Positions 55,822 to 64,000 of a stretch of DNA of 64,000 nucleotides are shown here, piece after piece. The stretch comes from Bacteroidia bacterium (GTDB taxonomy: Bacteria; Bacteroidota; Bacteroidia; J057). Both the position numbers and the translations under genes were made by a program. A model generated the notes under the pieces. It saw only the letters and a program-made list of their open reading frames with translations, ran no database searches and was not told where the DNA came from. The stretch covers positions 186,001 to 250,000 of the forward strand of contig JALEFZ010000035.1 in assembly GCA_022760475.1 (NCBI GenBank), given 5' to 3'. The first letter of the stretch is position 1, and every line of letters begins with the position of its first letter.

Positions 55822-55939
55822 GAAGCTGTTTAGATTTTTCAGTTTACAGTTAGGATTTTAAGGTTCTGAAAAAGTGATGAACTCAGATTCTAAAAAGCCA
55901 ACTGTAAAAAAGAAAGATAATTTTTTAAACAGCTCCTAA
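55819..55939. mobile_element. 115-bp MITE-like inverted-repeat element with TAA flanks
   Basis: Element 55822-55936 is bounded by G(A/G)AGCTGTTTA terminal inverted repeats. The arms extend inward for about 45-50 imperfect bp (TTTACAGTT paired with AACTGTAAA; TTCTGA paired with TCAGATT). The trinucleotide TAA flanks both sides; the left copy is the stop codon of the upstream baseplate gene. It encodes nothing. It is consistent with a non-autonomous IS5-like (TNA target) miniature element, or with an mRNA hairpin. Confidence 0.6.
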
Positions 55940-55978
55940 ATTGAATTGACTTTCTGATGTATCAAGGATGATATCCTA

Positions 55979-58900
55979 TTGAATATTGGTTGTTTGAAAG
56001 AACCTAAGCAAATATCTCGAAACAAACCACTACCCAGGATTCAGGATTATGCCTGGTTAAGGGAAAGAGCAGTAGAAATTGTTCAAAGATATTCTAGTGA
56101 CCACTGGACAGATTATAACGAGCATGACCCTGGAATGACTATTCTGGAAGCTCTCTGTTATCTGATTACAGACATTGGCTATCGCATTCACCATCCCTAC
56201 ATAGATCTCATCGCCCCCAATGAGCCCTACCAAAAGTTCTATGGAGAGGAAAACTCTTTCTATTCTCCAAGGGATATATTACACAATGCACCGCTTAGCC
56301 CACAGGATTTCAGATCCATGCTCCTTGATATCCCCGGGCTACGCAATGCCTGGGTAAAATCTACCACAGGTCATTCTCAAAAAAGCCACTCTTTCAAGGT
56401 ATCTTATATACTTGAATCCTTTCTTACATCCAGACAACAAAAAGAGGTCAAGGAAGAGATGGCTCAAATTCTGCTTGAAAACCGGAATTTGGGTATGGGT
56501 ATGCCTCAGATGTTGAAATTAGAGCCCAGAAACATTTGGATAAAGACTAAAATAGTCATTGATGAAAGCCTGGACCCCAATGAAGTGATGGCAGAAATCC
56601 TCTTTCAACTTTATTACTTCTTTAATCCTGATTTCAGATTTTATTCGGCCACCGAATTGCTGAGGCAAGACATCCCAACAGATGAAATTTTCCAAGGGCC
56701 AGCACTCCGGCATGGCTTTCTTCTCGAGAAAGACCTCTTTGAAGACAGGGATTATATTCCTGTACCCTCTCCCAATGATTGGGATAATAGCATAAAAGAG
56801 CTTCAGGTGGTGCTCAAGGATTTTCTCCAAAATAGAGATGAGGTGCTTTGGGTTGAAAAACTGGAAATTGAAAAAAATAGCACTAGCGACCCGAATCAGG
56901 CCCTGAAATTACTTCCATCAGCTGATGATTATTTCCTAAACTTCAATCTATGGCTGAATCAATTGGTCTCTTCCAAGAGCAGAAGTGGTAGTGGCATTTT
57001 TACCGAGCACCTCCAAAATACCCTCCTCATCTCCAACGGTCAGCTTTGTAAGATTAGATCTTCCAAAGTCCGAGAGATACTCGAGGAAAAGGTCATGAGC
57101 AACTCTAGAAGGAAGGCAAGGGCAAAAAATAGGAATACAGATCAAAACTTCCTGGACTTCCCGATACCAGTAGGGACCTATAAAGACCTTTATACCTATA
57201 GATCCATTCAATACGATTTCCCTGGGATATATCAATTATATCCTTCTGGAAATGCCCTGGACCTCAACATCAAGGGGAGGGTACATATTTTCCAGTTACG
57301 AGCTTACTTGCTTTTCTTTGAGCAAATGGCACAAAATCACTTATTAATGCTCGATGGAATCAAATATTTTTTTAAAGTAAGTGCCGATTCTATTTCCAAT
57401 CCCCTACCGATTACCTTCAAGGGATTAAAACTACCCATCCCAGGACCCTACTATCCTAATTGGGAAAAAGAAATTAGATCATATTTCCCACCAGCCATTT
57501 CCTCAACCTCTTTCATCCCAGGTGATTTCCCTGAGTTTTGGAAGTTGATAAAATACCCGCCCCTAGTTAACCTTATCAATAAATACGAAAGCAGTACAGA
57601 GAGCGATAAAAAGCAACTCAAACGGTTGAAAGAGGAGGCAGAAGCATTTTACCAGCAGAGGATCGGAAAGATGGTCGAACAACCTGAAGATACGATTTCA
57701 CGCTTAGGAATCATGCTCAATTTCATGCTTGGGAGTGTCGGTCTCAGGTTTGATGAGAACTTATTCCAAATGTATTCCTCCTTCTCAAAAAACGACTATG
57801 GATCCAGGATAAACTTTGTCAAACGGAGGATCTTACTGAACTATCCTTCCATCAGTTCTGACCGAGCCCTGGCATTTGACCTTCAAAAAATCAGTTCCCA
57901 ACTCCCATCTGACATCATTTCCACAGATGAAAAGAGTCTTCAAAGAGGAAACTCGATAGGCCTTATTGATTACTTGCCCCTTGCCAAACTACTTCAGATA
58001 CAAGAAGAAAACGACACAGCCCCCCCTCAAAAAGAAGCAGGCAAAACTTATGTGAGGCTGAACTGGAATGTTATGGTAGAATTGACCTCTGAGAATGATT
58101 TTGATGAGTTATTGGATTACCAAAAATTCCTGAAAGAAAAACAGGATGAATTTGAATTAGAGGCAGGAAAGATTTTACTCAAGAAAGAGGCAGGAAAGAT
58201 CATAGTCCTCAAGCAGGATGAAAATCACCATGGGATGGGGCTAGAAGTAATTAATCCATTCAATGTCTCAGGATTTAAATTAAGGCTCTGCCACCTTCTT
58301 GGTATTGATTATTGGCAAAACTGGAAACTAAGTAGTTTCTATCTGAGCATCTTCAAGAAGTTTAATGACCAAGTGAGTTTCCCGGACTTGAAATCTGTCA
58401 AAGAAGTCTTCCCAGAAGACAAATTCAATAGGATATGTGAGGCTCAGTTAGGCTTTTCATTTGAGCTTGATGAAAATAAATCCATCAGCCAGGTTATCAA
58501 CAAAATTTTTCTCCATGGCATGGAGAAAAAGAAGTATAAAATCACCTCCATTGAGGGTAATTCCGTTAACAGCTCCAGTGTACAGAAAGACTCCACATCA
58601 AATGATAAGCCCATTACCAGCTATCTTTTGAGCCTCCACGACTCTCCCATCCTAGACGATAAGAGTGAAATTGCAAGGGTAGCCTCTACATTTATTGACC
58701 CACACTACTTCCCGTCTTATTTGGAAACCAATGAGGCGAAATTCAAGTTGGCCAACCACCTTAAACAACTAAAAAACAAAGCCGAAGGCTTCTACGAAAT
58801 TGAAGGGAATCTTCTGCGAGAGAAGACCCTCAAGGATTTTGAGATTTTTATTCCTATAAATAATAATGACCTAAAAGCGGAGTGCTCTGCCCCTGAAGCT

Positions 58901-59272
58901 ATTGAGAATGAATGGCAATACGAAATATTTTTACTGTTCCCTGATTGGCCAGCGAGGTTCCAAAGTGAAGGCTTTAAGGAAGTTCTTTATCAAAAAATCC
59001 ACAGAGAGCTATCCGCACACCTCATTCCTGTTGTGATCTGGATGGATTTCGAAGAAATGCAGGCCTTTGAACTTTTATATGAAAAATGGTTATTCGAACT
59101 GAATGAGGTTCAACTTCGCTGTAAAGAACTTGAAAAAAGTCTCAACAAACCAGCTCAGGCCAAAACTGAAAAGGGGATAAATAATATCAAGAAAAGCATA
59201 GCATTACTTAACGAGGCTTCCAAAATTCTTAAGAAAGAACTAAGGCAGGCACAGGAAAACTCTTTAAAGTGA
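55979..59272 (+). CDS. Second very large eCIS baseplate protein (Afp12-type)
   Basis: A 1097-residue baseplate wedge protein. The N-terminal part carries the Afp12/gp7-like opening IQDYAWLRERAVEIVQRYS followed by WTDYNEHDPGMTILEALCYLITDIGYR, strongly conserved in eCIS clusters. The rest is mixed alpha/beta with coiled coil near 1040-1090. It is much longer than typical phage-like versions, again suggesting an extended baseplate. The start is TTG: no in-frame ATG lies between the upstream MITE-like element and this point. It is the only operon gene preceded by a sizeable gap (157 bp). Confidence 0.88.
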   Translation: MNIGCLKEPKQISRNKPLPRIQDYAWLRERAVEIVQRYSSDHWTDYNEHDPGMTILEALCYLITDIGYRIHHPYIDLIAPNEPYQKFYGEENSFYSPRDILHNAPLSPQDFRSMLLDIPGLRNAWVKSTTGHSQKSHSFKVSYILESFLTSRQQKEVKEEMAQILLENRNLGMGMPQMLKLEPRNIWIKTKIVIDESLDPNEVMAEILFQLYYFFNPDFRFYSATELLRQDIPTDEIFQGPALRHGFLLEKDLFEDRDYIPVPSPNDWDNSIKELQVVLKDFLQNRDEVLWVEKLEIEKNSTSDPNQALKLLPSADDYFLNFNLWLNQLVSSKSRSGSGIFTEHLQNTLLISNGQLCKIRSSKVREILEEKVMSNSRRKARAKNRNTDQNFLDFPIPVGTYKDLYTYRSIQYDFPGIYQLYPSGNALDLNIKGRVHIFQLRAYLLFFEQMAQNHLLMLDGIKYFFKVSADSISNPLPITFKGLKLPIPGPYYPNWEKEIRSYFPPAISSTSFIPGDFPEFWKLIKYPPLVNLINKYESSTESDKKQLKRLKEEAEAFYQQRIGKMVEQPEDTISRLGIMLNFMLGSVGLRFDENLFQMYSSFSKNDYGSRINFVKRRILLNYPSISSDRALAFDLQKISSQLPSDIISTDEKSLQRGNSIGLIDYLPLAKLLQIQEENDTAPPQKEAGKTYVRLNWNVMVELTSENDFDELLDYQKFLKEKQDEFELEAGKILLKKEAGKIIVLKQDENHHGMGLEVINPFNVSGFKLRLCHLLGIDYWQNWKLSSFYLSIFKKFNDQVSFPDLKSVKEVFPEDKFNRICEAQLGFSFELDENKSISQVINKIFLHGMEKKKYKITSIEGNSVNSSSVQKDSTSNDKPITSYLLSLHDSPILDDKSEIARVASTFIDPHYFPSYLETNEAKFKLANHLKQLKNKAEGFYEIEGNLLREKTLKDFEIFIPINNNDLKAECSAPEAIENEWQYEIFLLFPDWPARFQSEGFKEVLYQKIHRELSAHLIPVVIWMDFEEMQAFELLYEKWLFELNEVQLRCKELEKSLNKPAQAKTEKGINNIKKSIALLNEASKILKKELRQAQENSLK

Positions 59273-59281
59273 TCATTGGTG

Positions 59282-62200
59282 ATGGCTCAAACTCACTTCA
59301 TAAAACGACTAAAATTTGACTCTAAACTTGAAGATGGGCTAGATCAACAGGAGTTTTATTTGCGTTTGAAAATTCTTCTTGATCGAAAACTCAATAAAAT
59401 CCTGGATGAGGTATTGGAAGCCTACGCTCCCGCTAGCCATCACCTCATTGACCGAATAGAATTAGACCTCAAACACATAAACTGGGATAAATTTGAAGAA
59501 GAATTTCCAGCCAAACTTGAAAATGAACTCAGGGAGCAATTGTCCAGGCTTATTCCTACAGCAGTCCAAAATCAGGCTCCGAGATTAAGCCAAAAGAAGG
59601 GTAAAAAATGGCCAGAGCTCAGAGCAATACTTGCCTTCCTCCAAAAGGGTTATTTCCCGTGGTGGGTTCCAAAGGAAACCTGGCTTGAAAAGAGCCAAGT
59701 CTACGAAAAACTGATCCAGAAGAAGGATAGTCAAACCAACTCAATTATCAAACAACTTCGAAACTCAAGGTCATCTCAAAAAAGACTTGTATATCAATTT
59801 GAGGAACTATCAACCCTTTTAACCATAAGGGAACTGGAACCCGAAAATGCTCTATTTATTGAAGATTATGCGGCTGACCTTCTGGAAAGCCACCGCATCC
59901 AACCTATTGTTTCGACGGGTTTCAAAGAATTCAAGCGAGTCCGATGGGAAATTATCCTGAACTTCCTATTGGCGGAAAGGGGGAGTTTTTTCAATGATAA
60001 AGTTTTTGTAAAAAGTACCTTGACCCAACTGGCATCTCGCTATAATAGTACCTATACCAAAGTTCTGGACTTTTTAGCTGTGAAGTTGAATGACATAGCC
60101 CCTCACCTCAAGTATCGCAGTAATTTTTCAGGCATCCTGAATTTTCTTGTGCAAGATGAATGGAAGTCATCCATGGGAAATACGCTTCCACCTGGCTTGA
60201 AGGTGTCAAGGCCAGCTTTCCACCAATTAATGGAAGAGTTGAATGCAGGCAAGAAGATCAGTGATTTCAATTTATTCCTGGGCCTCTTAGCAGACACACA
60301 ACTTGAGCATCTCTGGAGGGAACATTTTAATAAAACTGCTTTCAAGCAAGCACTCAGCCTTATTCATATATCTTCCCAATGGAATAAATTAATCAAACTT
60401 TTGGCTAGCAAAGGCATAAGTGCACAGCTCGATTGGTATGATGAGATAGTGGAACTTTCTCGTCTTATCGGGCTTACAAATAGCCCCATAGACAAACAAA
60501 AATTGAGACAAGCATTTTTAAACCAGGAGTTTGGGAAGTATAAAAACACCTTCTTTGCCAGGGTTTTATTTGATGTTGGGGAGGCAACGGGCAAACTAGA
60601 AATACTTAGAGAGGCCTATATCCATCAAACATTCGATTTTAGCTCGGAGGGTCTTTCTCTAAGTGATTCCAGAGAAACGAGTAAGGCATTGTCTCAATTA
60701 GAGGGTTTTATCAAGGATGGATCATTGACTGAAAGGGATAAGAGAGGTTCTCTCAGGCAGATTTTGAAGGCCATACCTGAAAATCAGAAGGATAATGCCA
60801 GGAGCTTGCTAAGAACTTATTTAATGTTTCCTTCATTCAGAGCAAGGCTTTCAGCCCAACTTAAAGATGTTGATTTTCGCTTCTTAATTCAATTTCTCCA
60901 GCCTCTCAAACTTAATTACATCGATAAATTGTCTGAAGAAATTCGCATCATTCAAAGGGAGCAAAAAATATGGGCAATAGAAACATCTTCATTCGAAAAC
61001 CAACTCAGGAACTCCCTTCTAACTGCTGTAGTAAAACATAAAGGAGCTTTTGATAAAAAGAGATTTGGTATAAATCTCCTCCTAGGGATGAGAATTGAAA
61101 GGGTGAAAGATCCGAAAAGCTGGATTCGCTCTTTTTCGAACAAGCTCAACACTATTCAAGAGGCCCAGCGAGAGAAATTACCCCTTCTATCAGAATTTCT
61201 GGATAAGCAGCCAGAGGAAAACCTGGAAGAAATATTTTTCACCCTAAAGGAGGCAAAAAGATCAAAAGGCACCCCTCTGACAGATGAGCAACTAAAGGCC
61301 CTTCCTTTAGTCCAATTAAGAAGGTTCCTGGAGTTAGGGCCGATCTCGGAGAAGTTGTATGATTTCACAATTGTATCGCTCCTCCAAAACCTTAAAAAGA
61401 ATGATTCTTTAAAGGCTAAAGAAATCCTGTTTTCATGGGGAAAAGAAACAAAAAGCCATGATTTTTTGATTGAAGCCTTAAGCGAGCCTGACTTTAAACT
61501 CCTATTAGAACTGCTTAATCCTGCCAAGGCGGATTTCTTGACGAAGCTATCCAAGGAGATTCATGATTTCTACCTTCGATATGATATCATGGCCATTGGA
61601 GAACGTGATTTCTTCAAAATAAGATGGTCCAGTTTTTTACACCTGCTCCTAAGCAAGGGCCCTTCCAGGCTAAAAGAAGAGGAGTTTGTGCTTGAAGTAC
61701 TGAAAGGGATGGCTGAAAAGGCAAAGCTAAAAATAGAAGATTGGCTTAATTTTTTCTTCAGGGTTTTTCAAAAAAGAAAGGTACACACCTCTGAGTTCCA
61801 GGCACTCTCCCAAGGCATGAGTGTGCTCCAAAACCAATATTCGGCAAAAAGTCCAGACAAAAAGCCCATTGACATTCTCATACTTCTTGTGAAGGAAGGA
61901 AGTTTTGGGCAAAGGCTTTATGGCCAGACATTAGAAGAAATATTGCCTACACTTTCTGGGGAGGAGAGGAAATTATTCCTAAGGGCATTAAAACAGCTTG
62001 TAAAAAGTCCTAGCCAGTTCAAAAAATTACTTGAAGTCCTCGATCAAGCAAGTGTTTTTACCCTTATCAGTTGGCTGGATGTTGACTCTACGAATGATTT
62101 GGAAGAAATCTTCTCCGTTCTTTCTATTGCTTATCAAAGAGTTCCCTTTGGTAATGTTTCCAGCTCGAAATTCCAGACACAATTACTGGGATTAATTCTC

Positions 62201-64000
62201 TCATTTATGTTAGATCGCAAAAGTGGAGCAATCAGAAAAAATGAGCTTTTGGTGTTTTTAACCAAAGAGTTCTCTGCCCTATGGAGGATGAAGGCTTCCA
62301 GGCTTCAAAGTTTACTTTCATGGAGCCTTTCAATTAGCGATGCTTCCAAGGCAGACAAATGGCACCTGGGCTTAAATCGAGATAAGGATTATTCAGAGTA
62401 TCTAAAAATGCTCGTTCAGTTACTCATAAAGGCTGACCCATTGATTCACATCACATCTTCCAGGCTTGACTTTTGGTTTGAATCGCTTGAAAAATCAGAA
62501 CTGGAAGAGCTAAGGAGAGAAATAAAGGAAGAACTTTCAAGATCAGGTCAATGGTTAAATATAAGTGCCAGCATGTCTAAAGAGCAGGTATTCCAACTCT
62601 ACGATGCTTTCCTACCAGCCTTTCAAAACCAATCAAAGCTCTTTTTTAATGCCCTAAATCAAACTTCCATAGCTAAAAAGTTGGGGATTTCTTCTCGCAG
62701 TTTTTCATTGCAGTTAACCAGCGCATACTTGGCCTTTTACCTTGAAAAAGCTTCAGGAGCTCCTGATTTTTTAGACTTCTATGATTTTTTAGCAGAATAT
62801 TTTTCCGGCATTTGGAAACAAGAGGTAATATTTTTTCAAAGCCTTTTCCAATTGGCTTTACATGATTCCATGCAAGTTGGAATTGAGTCATTAATAGAAA
62901 AATTGCCACACAAAATCTCTATATCTGATATAACCAATTTATCAATTCTCCCTTCACACATTCCCAATCCCGCCCAAGCCAGCGCCGAACTAAGTATGCT
63001 GAGCATCCTGGCAAGAGAGGGCCAAGGAAAGCTGCTCGCCAAGTTACTCCTTTCCGACGGTTCGGAGGATGGATTCGTCAAGTTGCTTAGGAAACTCTCC
63101 ATAGGACAAGATGCATTCCTATTGCAATTTATTGAGCTTGCTGACCATCGCACGACTTGGCAAGCCATTATCCCAGGAGAAAAAACCAATTTAAGGCTTA
63201 TTTTCAAAGAAATCACGCTCCAATATCTCATTGAGAGGCCTTCCTCGGTATTTAGCCTAAGGCAATTTCTTCGCTATCAGATTGAACGGCTAAGCCAAAG
63301 CTTAGGACTCGACATCAGAACTTTACTCGAAACACTTCTAAAGCTCTCCCAAAAGAAATTACCCCAAGGTACTTTATCCATTCTATTGCAAGAACTCAAG
63401 GATAGCCAGGATTTCCAGAAAGAAATCCCCCCCAACACACTCTCACCATCAACAAATGCTTTAGCACACACTCAAAATATAAGAATTATGGAAGATAATA
63501 ATGAATTAATAGGTGAGTCCCTTTACATCAATAATGCTGGTCTTGTCCTTTTGACTCCATATATAAAGCTATTGTTTGAACGATTGGGCTTGCTGGAAAA
63601 CAATGAATTCACCTCAAAAGAAGCTAGCGAAAAAGCTGTTGGCGTTCTCCAATTTTTGGTCAGTGGAGAATTAATTACAGAAGAACATGAACTTACCCTT
63701 AACAAGTTGCTGTGCAACCTGCCCATTACAACCCCTATTCCTCGCGAGCTTGACCTGAATAATTATGAAAAGGAAATAGCGGAAGGATTACTTTCAGCTG
63801 TCAATAAAGCTTGGCCTCCTTTAAGTAACTCTTCTATCTCTGCCTTAAGGGAAACTTTCCTTCAGCGCGAAGGGATGATCCTCTTTGAAGAAGAAAAGAC
63901 CCTCATTAGGGTGCAGCGCAAAGGAGGTGTGGATGCCTTGCTGGAAAGTCTTCCATGGGGAATTTCAATCATCAACTTTCCATGGAGAGATGAACTTTTA
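59282..64000 (+). CDS. eCIS tape-measure protein (CIS_tmp, Afp14-like), incomplete at window end
   Basis: An open frame from ATG 59282 to the window edge (1573 codons, no stop in the stretches I translated). The N-terminus has the CIS_tmp signature: HFIKRLKFDSKLEDG..., HHLIDRIELDLKHINWDKFE. The C-terminal conserved block is also present: NNAGLVLLTPYIKLLFERLGLL, ELTLNKLLCNLPITTPIP and LPWGISIINFPWRDEL, so only a few residues are likely missing. The middle is a long, mostly helical array. Tape-measure proteins set tube length; this one is far longer than Afp14. The start is 9 bp after the previous stop; a GTG at 59279 is an in-frame alternative. Confidence 0.88.
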   Translation, partial: MAQTHFIKRLKFDSKLEDGLDQQEFYLRLKILLDRKLNKILDEVLEAYAPASHHLIDRIELDLKHINWDKFEEEFPAKLENELREQLSRLIPTAVQNQAPRLSQKKGKKWPELRAILAFLQKGYFPWWVPKETWLEKSQVYEKLIQKKDSQTNSIIKQLRNSRSSQKRLVYQFEELSTLLTIRELEPENALFIEDYAADLLESHRIQPIVSTGFKEFKRVRWEIILNFLLAERGSFFNDKVFVKSTLTQLASRYNSTYTKVLDFLAVKLNDIAPHLKYRSNFSGILNFLVQDEWKSSMGNTLPPGLKVSRPAFHQLMEELNAGKKISDFNLFLGLLADTQLEHLWREHFNKTAFKQALSLIHISSQWNKLIKLLASKGISAQLDWYDEIVELSRLIGLTNSPIDKQKLRQAFLNQEFGKYKNTFFARVLFDVGEATGKLEILREAYIHQTFDFSSEGLSLSDSRETSKALSQLEGFIKDGSLTERDKRGSLRQILKAIPENQKDNARSLLRTYLMFPSFRARLSAQLKDVDFRFLIQFLQPLKLNYIDKLSEEIRIIQREQKIWAIETSSFENQLRNSLLTAVVKHKGAFDKKRFGINLLLGMRIERVKDPKSWIRSFSNKLNTIQEAQREKLPLLSEFLDKQPEENLEEIFFTLKEAKRSKGTPLTDEQLKALPLVQLRRFLELGPISEKLYDFTIVSLLQNLKKNDSLKAKEILFSWGKETKSHDFLIEALSEPDFKLLLELLNPAKADFLTKLSKEIHDFYLRYDIMAIGERDFFKIRWSSFLHLLLSKGPSRLKEEEFVLEVLKGMAEKAKLKIEDWLNFFFRVFQKRKVHTSEFQALSQGMSVLQNQYSAKSPDKKPIDILILLVKEGSFGQRLYGQTLEEILPTLSGEERKLFLRALKQLVKSPSQFKKLLEVLDQASVFTLISWLDVDSTNDLEEIFSVLSIAYQRVPFGNVSSSKFQTQLLGLILSFMLDRKSGAIRKNELLVFLTKEFSALWRMKASRLQSLLSWSLSISDASKADKWHLGLNRDKDYSEYLKMLVQLLIKADPLIHITSSRLDFWFESLEKSELEELRREIKEELSRSGQWLNISASMSKEQVFQLYDAFLPAFQNQSKLFFNALNQTSIAKKLGISSRSFSLQLTSAYLAFYLEKASGAPDFLDFYDFLAEYFSGIWKQEVIFFQSLFQLALHDSMQVGIESLIEKLPHKISISDITNLSILPSHIPNPAQASAELSMLSILAREGQGKLLAKLLLSDGSEDGFVKLLRKLSIGQDAFLLQFIELADHRTTWQAIIPGEKTNLRLIFKEITLQYLIERPSSVFSLRQFLRYQIERLSQSLGLDIRTLLETLLKLSQKKLPQGTLSILLQELKDSQDFQKEIPPNTLSPSTNALAHTQNIRIMEDNNELIGESLYINNAGLVLLTPYIKLLFERLGLLENNEFTSKEASEKAVGVLQFLVSGELITEEHELTLNKLLCNLPITTPIPRELDLNNYEKEIAEGLLSAVNKAWPPLSNSSISALRETFLQREGMILFEEEKTLIRVQRKGGVDALLESLPWGISIINFPWRDELL

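Noticed and set aside
41821-64000. Interpretation of the contractile locus as a prophage or a canonical type VI secretion system
   Set aside because: No capsid, portal, terminase, integrase or lysis genes, and no TssJ/L/M membrane-complex genes are visible; Pvc16_N, DUF5908 and CIS_tmp proteins point to an eCIS.

Overview
The window looks like a chromosomal segment of a Bacteroidota bacterium, most likely order Cytophagales. The evidence is SusC/SusD outer-membrane pairs, an ECF sigma/FecR pair driving a SusC with an N-terminal STN domain, a secreted protein with a type IX secretion C-terminal domain, many lipoproteins, weak Shine-Dalgarno signals, and an AlgoCIS-like contractile injection locus. 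Genus cannot be named from sequence alone. No tRNA, rRNA, CRISPR array, integrase or complete insertion sequence was seen.

Layout. (1) 0-9.4 kb: PLP aminotransferase, an OmpA/TPR lipoprotein, a family-4 glycosyltransferase, a two-gene signalling operon (REC-PAS-PAS-histidine kinase plus a REC-DHp protein), an Hsp20 and a conserved lipoprotein. (2) 9.5-18 kb, minus strand: a two-subunit molybdenum hydroxylase (IorA/IorB type), a 1249-residue T9SS-exported repeat protein and an isolated NuoG-like complex I subunit. (3) 18.3-31.9 kb, minus strand: sigma -> FecR -> SusC(STN)/SusD -> SusC/SusD -> two glycerophosphodiesterase lipoproteins. There is no glycosidase, so I read it as an uptake locus for glycerophosphodiesters or phospholipid head groups. 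(4) 32-41.8 kb: glycosyltransferase, an unusual zinc metallopeptidase, a PAS histidine kinase, a short-chain dehydrogenase, an Ig-like lipoprotein, a TonB-dependent beta-barrel protein preceded by a direct repeat, an arsR-arsI arsenic cassette with three matching dyads, and a GNAT acetyltransferase.

(5) 41.8-64 kb: a contractile injection system (eCIS; Afp/PVC/AlgoCIS type). The plus-strand operon runs cap/tail-terminator (Pvc16_N) - unknown protein - sheath - two inner-tube proteins - DUF5908 - LysM baseplate hub - VgrG-like spike - PAAR tip - gp25 wedge - very large baseplate J protein (1384 aa) - very large second baseplate protein (1097 aa) - very long tape-measure protein (at least 1573 aa, cut by the window end). 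A 115-bp inverted-repeat element resembling a MITE sits between the two large baseplate genes. Divergent from the operon are two helical, signal-less proteins with no recognised domain, which I consider the best candidates for cargo or novel accessory parts. The AAA+ ATPase, fibres and further effectors were not seen and may lie beyond position 64000.

How it works together: the eCIS genes are tightly packed (4-bp overlaps or short gaps) and probably form one transcript. The oversized baseplate proteins suggest a caged baseplate like that described for Algoriphagus AlgoCIS. The intergenic space between the operon and the divergent pair carries three palindromes that could coordinate both sides.
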